Shown in pieces: positions 8,843-16,394 of a DNA stretch of 64,000 nt. The stretch lies in the NCBI GenBank assembly GCA_041392805.1, contig JAWKLJ010000001.1:4710501-4774500 (forward strand). Reading direction: 5' to 3'. Numbering within the stretch: position 1 is the stretch's first letter; the number at the start of each line of letters is the position of its first letter. Position numbers and translations under genes: made by a program. The DNA comes from Saprospiraceae bacterium (lineage in GTDB: Bacteria; Bacteroidota; Bacteroidia; Chitinophagales; Saprospiraceae). The notes beneath the pieces are model-generated. The model was not told the DNA's origin. It saw only the letters and a list, made by a program, of their open reading frames with translations, and ran no database searches.

Positions 8843-10444
8843 ATGATAAAAAATACGATTATAGTCCTTCTATTTGCCCTGATAAGTATCGGATATATGT
8901 ATGGGCAAAGTGATGATATCTCTGCAAAGGTTAAATGGGGAGAAGAGTTGCGTGGGCCAGCCAATACTGCCATTTCTAAAATGGTAAGTGCAGGGCCCTG
9001 GGGGTTCAATATTTTGCGTTTGCGGCAGGGAAGTGTCGTGAATGGAGATCAAGTATTTTTAGAACGTTATGATGAAAATTTGCGGCTGAAAAAATCTCAA
9101 AAAATTGACCTCCGCTATAAAAACAAAAAAAGAGAATTTCAGGATTTAGTGAAGATAGGAGGACAATTGTACCTATTTACCAGTTTTAATAACCAGGTAC
9201 AAAAGAAAAATTATCTTTTTTATCAAAAAATAAGCGATCGCTTAATGCCATCCAAGGATATTGTCAAAATTGGAGAGATTGATACCCGCAATAAATATAA
9301 AGAAGGCAATTTTGACCTCGCCATTTCTAGAGATAGTTCCACGGTATTGATTTACAATCAGCTGCCCTATCAAAAAAATGAACCAGAACGCTTTAACTTG
9401 CGCGTTTTTGACAATCAACTCAAGGAACTTTGGAGCAAGGATATTATTCTCCCCTACAACGATGATGTATTTGAAATTGAAGAGTATCATGTGGATAAAG
9501 AGGGTAATGTCTTTCTATTAGGTGTCATTTACCAGGAACGCAACCGCTTGCAACGCAGGGGGCAACCAACCTACAGTTATACGGTATTGGCTTATTTGAA
9601 TAAAGGGGAGGAAACCCAAGAGTACCGGATTGATTTGGGCGATAAATTTATTACTGACTTAACTTTTAGAGTTGCTAATGATGGAAGCCTCGTATGTTCA
9701 GGCTTTTATTCTGACCGAGGAACGGTTAGCATCAAAGGCACTTATTTTTTGCGGATGAATGCCAAGACCAAGGAAATTTTTAATGTCAATTTTAAAGCAT
9801 TTGACATTGATTTCCTTACGTTTAATATGAATGATGGGCAAAAGCGGCGGGCTGAGCGAAACGAGGAAAGCGGTAATGAAAATAAGGCACCTGAGTTATA
9901 TCGCTTTTCTTTAGATGATTTGATTATGCGATCAGATGGAGGCGCTGTTTTGGTTGCCGAGCAATATTACGTAAACCAGCAGTCTTACTATTACTATTTT
10001 GATGGAACGACTCGCTACAATTATTTCTATTATTACAATGATATTTTGGTGATAAATATCAAGCCGACCGGCGAAATAGAGTGGGCTAGCCGTATTCCAA
10101 AGCGACAAGAAACGATGAATGATGGCGGTTATTATTCTTCTTATGCTATGGCTACGGTTCGGGACCGCTTTTACTTTATTTACAATGATAATGCTCGAAA
10201 TTTTGATCCTCAAATTCAAAATGGCGATCGGCGTTATCGCTACAATTTTAATGGGCGTTACTCGATAGTAGCCCTTACAGAAGTCAAAATAGACGGGAGC
10301 ACCCGAACGGTGCCCTTGTTTACCAATAATGATGCGGATACCTTAACGCGACCTAAATTTTGCAAACAATCAGGAAGTAAACACCTCTTGGTGTATGGCG
10401 AACGGGGGCGTAGTTTTCGGTTTGCAGATATTGAGTTTGAGTAA
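8843..10444 (+). CDS. Unknown secreted protein, possible beta-propeller
   Basis: 533 residues with a signal peptide (NTIIVLLFALISIGYMYGQ). I do not recognise the family. The mature part is rich in beta-strand-like stretches with recurring patterns such as VDKEGNVFLLGV, NDGSLVCSGFYSDRG and SDGGAVLVAEQYY, which resemble propeller blades, and it has an unusual Tyr-rich stretch (NQQSYYYYFDGTTRYNYFYYY, about residues 378-398). There is a 214-bp gap upstream, so it probably has its own promoter. No catalytic motif is visible. Confidence 0.75.
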   Translation: MIKNTIIVLLFALISIGYMYGQSDDISAKVKWGEELRGPANTAISKMVSAGPWGFNILRLRQGSVVNGDQVFLERYDENLRLKKSQKIDLRYKNKKREFQDLVKIGGQLYLFTSFNNQVQKKNYLFYQKISDRLMPSKDIVKIGEIDTRNKYKEGNFDLAISRDSSTVLIYNQLPYQKNEPERFNLRVFDNQLKELWSKDIILPYNDDVFEIEEYHVDKEGNVFLLGVIYQERNRLQRRGQPTYSYTVLAYLNKGEETQEYRIDLGDKFITDLTFRVANDGSLVCSGFYSDRGTVSIKGTYFLRMNAKTKEIFNVNFKAFDIDFLTFNMNDGQKRRAERNEESGNENKAPELYRFSLDDLIMRSDGGAVLVAEQYYVNQQSYYYYFDGTTRYNYFYYYNDILVINIKPTGEIEWASRIPKRQETMNDGGYYSSYAMATVRDRFYFIYNDNARNFDPQIQNGDRRYRYNFNGRYSIVALTEVKIDGSTRTVPLFTNNDADTLTRPKFCKQSGSKHLLVYGERGRSFRFADIEFE

Positions 10445-10517
10445 ATGGCACAAAAAATGCTATAGAACTTGTAATATATGATAAAATATCGTATCATTAA
10501 ATCTTTAAATTGAGTTA

Positions 10518-11087
10518 GTGAATCACATCGCCATTTTTGCTTCGGGTACAGGGAGCAACGCTAAGAAAATAATCGAACATTTCCAGTCTAATCCAAGTAT
10601 AAAGGTTAGTCTGCTTGTATCCAATAAAGCCACAGCCCCAGTTTTGAATTTTGCGCAAGAACATGGCATTGACCAATGTGTCATTGATCGGGCTTCGTTT
10701 TATGACACAACAGCCATTTTGTCTGTTTTGAAAAAAAAACGTATTAATTTTATTGTTCTGGCTGGCTTTTTGTGGCTTATTCCACCGTATTTAGTAGAGG
10801 CCTTCAAAGGCCGCATGGTCAACATACACCCTGCTTTACTTCCAAAGTATGGCGGCAAAGGAATGTTTGGCAAACATGTTCACCAGGCTGTAAAAGCAGC
10901 GGGTGAAACGGAAAGCGGAATCACGATTCACTATGTCAATGAACACTATGACGAGGGGGATATTATTTTTCAGGCTACCTGCCCTATATCCGCCACAGCT
11001 ACACCAGAAGACATTGCCAAAAAGGTCTTAACACTTGAACATCGACACTTCGCTACTGTAATCGAACAGTTACTGGTCTCACAATAA
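10518..11087 (+). CDS. purN: Phosphoribosylglycinamide formyltransferase
   Basis: 189 residues starting at GTG. PurN transfers a formyl group from 10-formyltetrahydrofolate to glycinamide ribonucleotide in purine synthesis. The phosphate-binding start FASGTGSNAKKI (residues 7-18), the catalytic Asn102 and His104 in VNIHPALLPKYGGKGMFG, and Asp145 in EHYDEGDII are all present, and the length is normal for the family. GTG is the first start codon that keeps the complete N-terminal strand. It is followed by 430 bp without a gene. Confidence 0.95.
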   Translation: MNHIAIFASGTGSNAKKIIEHFQSNPSIKVSLLVSNKATAPVLNFAQEHGIDQCVIDRASFYDTTAILSVLKKKRINFIVLAGFLWLIPPYLVEAFKGRMVNIHPALLPKYGGKGMFGKHVHQAVKAAGETESGITIHYVNEHYDEGDIIFQATCPISATATPEDIAKKVLTLEHRHFATVIEQLLVSQ

Positions 11088-11089
11088 GG

Positions 11090-11214
11090 GACGGAAAAAA
11101 AATAAAGTAATCAAATTTCGGTTTTTAAATATTTTGCTAAGCAACTGACTGAAAGGAGGTTGTGTGCAAAATTTTAGAAACCTTAAGCAGAAATTTGATT
11201 ACTTTATTTCCGTC
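11090..11214. repeat. MITE-like element with 25-bp inverted ends
   Basis: The left end GACGGAA...ATAAAGTAATCAAATTTC (11090-11119) and the reverse complement of the right end (11190-11214) match except for a few extra A residues on the left. The outermost bases are GACGGA and TCCGTC. The interior is not coding. The size and structure resemble a non-autonomous mobile element, but no target duplication is evident. Confidence 0.5.
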
Positions 11215-11222
11215 AAACTACT

Positions 11223-11366
11223 AAGTGCATGTTTGGGCAGACCTCAATGGCCGCTATGTGGCAAATTTTGTTTTGCGCTGCTTTAGGTTTTTTATGAAGT
11301 AAGCTGCATTGAAATGTAAAATCTGCCATACGCCCTTTCGGCTAATTTGCCTACCCAGACAAGTTT
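11223..11366. repeat. Second, weaker inverted repeat
   Basis: The left end (TGTTTGGGCAGAC) and the reverse complement of the right end (TGTCTGGGTAGGC) agree at 10 of 13 positions. Its right part contains CCCTTTCGGCTAAT (11333-11346), which recurs exactly at 61742-61755 in a similar context, so the two are probably diverged members of one repeat family. Confidence 0.35.
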
Positions 11367-11516
11367 CTAAAATCGCTATCCCTATGCACTAAAATTGTCA
11401 GTGAAGGGAAATTGTTTTCATTTCCCATAACATAATCACTAGCAACACGTTAAGAAGAATTAGATGTTTTAATATTATCCAAAATACCAACTCAATACAC
11501 AACCAATTTTTGAATT

Positions 11517-13532
11517 ATGGTAAAGAAAATTTTTCTTCTTTCCTTTGGAATACTACTACTCGCCGGTGTTAGCAATGCCCAAAACCTTAGCTGGAAAAAA
11601 CACCGGAAACTCGCCGATCAACTAATGGAAGAAGGCAACATCGAAGATGCGGCGAAAAATTATGAAATGGCCTGGCAAAAAAAGCAAAAAGACAAAGAAT
11701 TGATCTTTAAAGCAGGGGATGCCTATTACTTATTAAAGGATTATCGCAAAGCTGCCGAAGCTTTTCAGCATGTTAAAGATGACAACAAGAATTTTCCCCT
11801 AGTTGGCTTAAAATATGCTCGCTCCTTGAAACAAGATGGGCAGTATGATAAATCGATTAAAGCGTTTCAGGATTTTGGCGAAAATTATACGGGAAGCGGA
11901 AAGGCCGTATTGGAGGATATTCTGCAAACAGAAATCAAAGGCGCCGAATTAGGTAAACAATTAGCCGAATCGCCCGATCGCAGTATCAGTCTGGTTCATC
12001 TGGGGAGCGGCATTAATACGGGAGAGGATGAATTTGCGCCTTTTCCGGTAGGGGCAGATTTATTGTATATTTCTTCGACTATGGGAGGGACTGCCCGGTT
12101 GTATACCAGTAATCGGAGGGGGACTGACTGGCAAAAAGCCCAAATTCCTGCCGAATTTCCTGTGATACAAAATGGACAATATGCCAATAGTACGCTTACC
12201 GCTGATGGTGAGCGATTGTATTTTACGATTTGCAGTGAACGAAATGCTCCCCTTGACTTCAATAGCCGTTGCGAAATCTTCGTCACTAAACGCCAAGGGC
12301 AAAACTGGTCACAGCCAGAAAGATTACCGGATTTTATCAACATGGCTGGGGCGACGGCTACACAGCCAAATGTTATACAAGAGGGCGGACAGGAGATTCT
12401 TTATTTTTCCTCTAACCGAGAGGGTGGGCGTGGTGGCTTGGATATCTGGTATACCACACGCGATTTGGGTGCTGATAACCTGGATTTCACTTCACCTATC
12501 AATCTGGGGCCTGCCGTCAATACCTTAGGTGATGAGATTACACCCTTTTTTGACCCGAACGAAGGCAAGCTTTATTTTTCTTCAAATGGACATATTTCTA
12601 TTGGTGGTTACGATATTTTTACTGCTGCTGGTGGAGAAACCACCTGGACCGTGCCGCAAAATGTAGGGTTTCCGCTCAATTCCAGTGCAGATGACTTTTA
12701 TTATATCCACACCAATAACAAAACCAATGGGTTTGTGGTGTCAAATCGCGTTTTTGGAGGGGAAAAGAACAATACCCACCATTCTGATATTTTTGAATTT
12801 GGCGTAGGTGGCCAAAGGATGGTATTGAAAGGCAATGTCTATAGCCAACGATCAGGGGAATTGCTGCAAAACATCACGGTTGCCCTTTTTCAAGTATACA
12901 ATAATGGCACCGAAAGTTTACTCTCAGAAAAACCCTTTTTCAGTGGAAGCTATTTATTTGAGTTGTCCGCAGATCAAGCCTTTAGGGTGGAAATCAAAAG
13001 TGATGGTTTTGCTAAAACGTCCTATAGTTTCCAAACAAATGATCCCAACACCTATACTTACGGCAAACCCGTATTCTTAGAAGTAGGTGAAAAAGAGGTA
13101 GTTACCCTTGATCCGCCGTCCACCCAGAACACTACCGCACCCGTAGAGGATGAATTTTCGATGGGTGACGTATCTCCCAAGAATGATCCAAATGCAGCCG
13201 TTGTTTATACCTCAAGAGGGACTTCTGCCAAAGACAATGTTGAATATGCAACTTCGGCGCCAAAACATAGAGGGGTTTATTTCAAGGTACAATTGGCTGC
13301 GGTAAAGAAATTTAGTGCCGAGCAATCAAAATATAATAAGGCAAGCAGTGTGGGCAGAATAGATACTGAGGAGCTCCTTGCTAAAGGACTCACGCGGGTT
13401 TTGGTCGCAGATTACTTTTCCGAAAGTGAAGCGATCAGCGCCATGGAAAGCTTGCATGGTATGGGCTTTGATCGTGCCTTTATCGTCAAGTACCAGGATG
13501 GAGAACGTTATGGTCGGGTGAACTTGAAATAA
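11517..13532 (+). CDS. PorE-like TPR / PD40 propeller / SPOR-domain protein
   Basis: 671 residues with a signal peptide (FLLSFGILLLAGVSNAQ). Residues about 25-130 are TPR-like (ADQLMEEGNIEDAAKNYEMAW). Residues about 155-430 are a PD40/WD40-like propeller with repeated LYFSSNR / YFSSNGHISIGGYDIF blades. About 435-520 form a carboxypeptidase-regulatory-like beta sandwich. The C-terminal 85 residues look like a SPOR domain (YFKVQLAAVKKF ... AFIVKYQDGERYGRV), which binds denuded peptidoglycan glycans. Type IX protein PorE has the same first three modules but ends in an OmpA-type peptidoglycan-binding domain, so this is a variant with a different cell-wall anchor. Its role is inferred. Confidence 0.78.
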   Translation: MVKKIFLLSFGILLLAGVSNAQNLSWKKHRKLADQLMEEGNIEDAAKNYEMAWQKKQKDKELIFKAGDAYYLLKDYRKAAEAFQHVKDDNKNFPLVGLKYARSLKQDGQYDKSIKAFQDFGENYTGSGKAVLEDILQTEIKGAELGKQLAESPDRSISLVHLGSGINTGEDEFAPFPVGADLLYISSTMGGTARLYTSNRRGTDWQKAQIPAEFPVIQNGQYANSTLTADGERLYFTICSERNAPLDFNSRCEIFVTKRQGQNWSQPERLPDFINMAGATATQPNVIQEGGQEILYFSSNREGGRGGLDIWYTTRDLGADNLDFTSPINLGPAVNTLGDEITPFFDPNEGKLYFSSNGHISIGGYDIFTAAGGETTWTVPQNVGFPLNSSADDFYYIHTNNKTNGFVVSNRVFGGEKNNTHHSDIFEFGVGGQRMVLKGNVYSQRSGELLQNITVALFQVYNNGTESLLSEKPFFSGSYLFELSADQAFRVEIKSDGFAKTSYSFQTNDPNTYTYGKPVFLEVGEKEVVTLDPPSTQNTTAPVEDEFSMGDVSPKNDPNAAVVYTSRGTSAKDNVEYATSAPKHRGVYFKVQLAAVKKFSAEQSKYNKASSVGRIDTEELLAKGLTRVLVADYFSESEAISAMESLHGMGFDRAFIVKYQDGERYGRVNLK

Positions 13533-13565
13533 GCCTCCTCTCAAGGCTACCAACAAGTAAGCCTC

Positions 13566-13614
13566 AGACATCAGAAGTTTACCGAAGTAGTACCTGGCTA
13601 AACTTCTGATGTCT
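13566..13614. terminator. Repeated palindrome, copy 1
   Basis: The 16-base arms AGACATCAGAAGTTTA (13566-13581) and TAAACTTCTGATGTCT (13599-13614) are perfectly complementary around a 17-bp loop. The same stem occurs at 21889-21937. Both copies lie just after a stop codon, so a terminator or REP-like role is likely. Confidence 0.6.
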
Positions 13615-13687
13615 CGCTCGGCTAAACAGGTATCGCAGCGCTCCCGTTAATTGCGTACCTTCACGGTCTCAGCTTAAGCCCTGTTTT

Positions 13688-14428
13688 ATGAAAAAAGGAT
13701 TTTTATGTTTACTGTTTTTGGGTCTTTACCAATGCAGTACAATTGATTCCGACCAACAAAATATTGTTCATGTTCCTTATCGTAGCCCCGAACTCGCCCC
13801 TGGGCGCTTAAATATCGCCTTCCTGATCATGGATGGCGTTTACAATACGGAGCTTACGGCTCCTTACGATATCTTTCAGCACACCATTTTTCGGGATAGC
13901 ATTCAGTCCATGAATACTTTTTTGGTGGCAAATACGCTCGACCCGGTCACGACTTTTGAAGGAATTCGACTTTTGCCAGACTTTGATTACCTAAAAGACA
14001 CCTTGCCTAAAATTGATGTGTTGGTTGTGCCGAGTGCGGCGCATCACCTAGATACAGACCTTGAAGATGAAGCGATGATTGCCTTTGTACAGCGGGTAGA
14101 TAAGGAGGCTCAATTTATCACTTCGCATTGTGATGGTGCCTTTGTATTGGCTAAAGCAGGTCTATTGGATCAGGTGGTTTGTACTACCTTCCCTAGCGAC
14201 ATTGATGCCATGCGCAAAATGTTTCCTCATTTGGATATCCGAGAGGGGGTGTTGTTTGTGCACGATGGTAAATATATCACTTCTGCTGGTGGCGCTAAAT
14301 CCTTTGAGGCAGCGCTTTATCTTTGCGAATTACTGTATGGTAAGGAGGTTGCCAAGCGGCTGGCACAGGGCTTGGTAATTGATTGGAACCTGGAGGCGCT
14401 ACCGCATTTGGTAGTAACAAAGAAATAG
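13688..14428 (+). CDS. DJ-1/PfpI family protein, exported
   Basis: 246 residues. The N-terminus is a signal sequence ending in QCS, which may be an atypical lipobox (Cys16). From residue 40 the protein is a class I glutamine amidotransferase-like DJ-1/PfpI domain: IAFLIMDGVYNTELTAPYDIF, then the nucleophile elbow with Cys148 in TSHCDGAFVLA, and the segment TTFPSDIDAMRKMFP. Members include chaperone-like proteins, deglycase or protease candidates, and isonitrile hydratase-like enzymes. The specific activity cannot be told from sequence. Export to the periplasm or outer membrane is unusual for the family. It precedes the membrane AraC gene by 199 bp on the same strand. Confidence 0.8.
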   Translation: MKKGFLCLLFLGLYQCSTIDSDQQNIVHVPYRSPELAPGRLNIAFLIMDGVYNTELTAPYDIFQHTIFRDSIQSMNTFLVANTLDPVTTFEGIRLLPDFDYLKDTLPKIDVLVVPSAAHHLDTDLEDEAMIAFVQRVDKEAQFITSHCDGAFVLAKAGLLDQVVCTTFPSDIDAMRKMFPHLDIREGVLFVHDGKYITSAGGAKSFEAALYLCELLYGKEVAKRLAQGLVIDWNLEALPHLVVTKK

Positions 14429-14627
14429 GTACTGAGTTCCGCCAAATGTCATAATCCTTGCTAAATGATTTTGTACTTCCTTTTTAGGTACCTGCGCTGT
14501 TTTATATATTGATGCCCACTAGTAGACAATTAGGAAGGAGAACGGAGAAAAGAGGCCTCCCCATTCTGTTAGCTCATTCCCTTTTGTCCATTAGTAAGAT
14601 TGATGGCACCCGACAAATGTTTAAAAA

Positions 14628-15806
14628 ATGGCGTACACCGAACCCTCACTGGACACCTGGACCTCCTTATTTTTATTGGTAGCAAGTCAAGGCCTTTTTC
14701 TCTCCTTTTTGTTGTTTCTAACTATGCGAAAGCAAGAACGTTCCAATATTTGGTTGGGATTAATCATGTTCTTTTTTGCGATTACTTTGGTAGATTATGT
14801 AGGTTATTGGACTCGATACAATTATTTTTTCCCTCGTTTTGCAGGGATTCATGGACCGATTGTATTCCTGTTTGGCCCCTTATTGTACAATTACCTTAGG
14901 CAATTGGATGATGTTTCTTATGGATTTCGAAATAGTTGGAAGCATTTTGTCCCTTTTTTGTTGGTGTTGTGCTATCGCTTACCTTTTTTTGCTTTGCCCA
15001 ATACTGAGAAAATTCGCCTATTGCAAGGCGATTTCACCTTAATGGCTACCCTGCCCCTGTTGCCATATAATTTTTCCATATTTACAGGCTTATGTATTTT
15101 TCATCTGGCTATATACAGTTTTCTGATCTATAGCCTTTGGGCCAAAAAGGCACTTTCGAGGCCGTCTGATAGTCGCGCCGTGATTATTCAAAACATGTGG
15201 TATAAAGTGTTGTGGCAATTGTATACAGGTTTTGTGGCTAGTTATTTCCTTTATTTTGTACTGGTCCAGACCGGGTTTTTTACCCGTGCACAGGATTATG
15301 TGATTGCTTTTAGCATGTCATTATTTATTTACACAGTAGGGTATTTGGGGTATAGGAAACCTGCTATCTTCGGGGGGAGGGTACTTGAACGGGTTTTTCT
15401 CCCCGAAAAATACCGGCATTCTTCTTTAACAGCTGCTGCGGGTCAGTCTATTTTGAAAAAATTGCTCCAGCATATGCAGGTCACAAAGCCTTACCTTGAG
15501 AATGAGTTTAGAATGAATGACTTGGCAAACCAATTGGACATCAGCCCTCATCACCTGTCTCAGGTAATCAATGAAAAACTAAATATGAAATTTTCAGATT
15601 TTGTAAATGCCTATCGTATAGAAGAGGCAAAAAAACTATTGTCTGATCCAGCCCTTAAACATAAATATATTATTGACATAGCCTATACTGCGGGATTCAA
15701 TAACAAAACGACCTTTAATAAGACCTTTAAAGACCAGACCGGAATGTCTCCAACCGCGTTTCGTAAACAGCAATTTGGCAATACTTCTACGGCTATTGCG
15801 TCCTAA
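14628..15806 (+). CDS. Membrane-anchored AraC-type regulator
   Basis: 392 residues. The first 240 or so contain six to seven hydrophobic helices (for example LFLLVASQGLFLSFLLFL and LGLIMFFFAITLVDYVGYW), and the C-terminal 100 form an AraC-type DNA-binding domain with two helix-turn-helix motifs (MNDLANQLDISPHHLSQVIN and DIAYTAGFNNKTTFNKTFKD). Bacteroidota carry many of these 7TM-AraC proteins; they are thought to sense a membrane or periplasmic signal and bind DNA directly. The target is unknown; the DJ-1/PfpI gene just upstream is a candidate. The stop codon overlaps the first base of a 163-bp inverted-repeat element. Confidence 0.88.
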   Translation: MAYTEPSLDTWTSLFLLVASQGLFLSFLLFLTMRKQERSNIWLGLIMFFFAITLVDYVGYWTRYNYFFPRFAGIHGPIVFLFGPLLYNYLRQLDDVSYGFRNSWKHFVPFLLVLCYRLPFFALPNTEKIRLLQGDFTLMATLPLLPYNFSIFTGLCIFHLAIYSFLIYSLWAKKALSRPSDSRAVIIQNMWYKVLWQLYTGFVASYFLYFVLVQTGFFTRAQDYVIAFSMSLFIYTVGYLGYRKPAIFGGRVLERVFLPEKYRHSSLTAAAGQSILKKLLQHMQVTKPYLENEFRMNDLANQLDISPHHLSQVINEKLNMKFSDFVNAYRIEEAKKLLSDPALKHKYIIDIAYTAGFNNKTTFNKTFKDQTGMSPTAFRKQQFGNTSTAIAS

Positions 15807-15968
15807 GTGCTTGTTTGGAGGTAGCCTCTTGGGCTGCAAATATTTACTTATGGAACCTCTCTTCAGCTATTTTTTCGTCCATAGCCCCACTATGCACAAA
15901 AAAATGAGCTTTGCCAGAACCCATAATTAAATATTTTCGCTTCCAAAGCCTACCTCCAAACAAGCACT
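15806..15968. repeat. 163-bp long inverted repeat (MITE-like)
   Basis: The 19-bp ends AGTGCTTGTTTGGAGGTAG (15806-15824) and their exact complement (15950-15968) frame a sequence in which the two halves stay similar almost to the centre (both contain AAATATTTA and ATTTTTT...CATAG in inverted order). The whole element can fold into one long imperfect hairpin. It begins in the stop codon of the AraC gene and has no coding capacity. Confidence 0.6.
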
Positions 15969-16394
15969 AAGCGTCAATTTTTATAGGATTGAACTGCTTT
16001 ACTTCCAATTATATAGATATTTCTCCCTTGTCTATATCACTCACTGCGTTTGATTTCAAAAATTAGGAAATCACCATTTTAGGGCGGCATTCTATGGATG
16101 TTGCCCCTTTTTACCTACATACATGCTCTAAAAGTTATATTCTTGTTAAAATCCCGCAAATTTGGTTAAATCAGAATTCCTTCAAAATTCTATCAACTTC
16201 TTGTCAAGATCAACCCCTATTTTTGAAAAGACCTGAAAACCATCCTTCTCAGACCATTTAGGTCAATTCAAAACAAAAATCCTTAAGTGATTCATACTAT
16301 TTAAATTAGAGGATTAGAAGACAAGCATGATCTGGGAATCTTATTTGGCGTTTTGCTCAAAAAAAAGCATTGCGCAAAAAAATCGAGGAAAGGA
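15969..16394. other. Intergenic region
   Basis: 426 AT-rich bases before the TonB-dependent receptor gene. Nothing recognisable beyond a purine-rich GAGGAAAGGA just before the preferred start at 16395, which could serve as a ribosome binding site. No clear TAnnTTTG box was found. Confidence 0.5.

Larger units (their letters stand above)
11088..11516. other. Intergenic region with inverted-repeat elements
   Basis: 429 bp without a plausible gene. It holds the 125-bp inverted-repeat element at 11090-11214, a second weaker inverted repeat at 11223-11366, and a short motif (AAAATTGTCAG) at 11391 that recurs in other intergenic regions. The promoter of the PorE-like gene should be near the right end, but no clear TAnnTTTG box was found. 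Confidence 0.7.
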
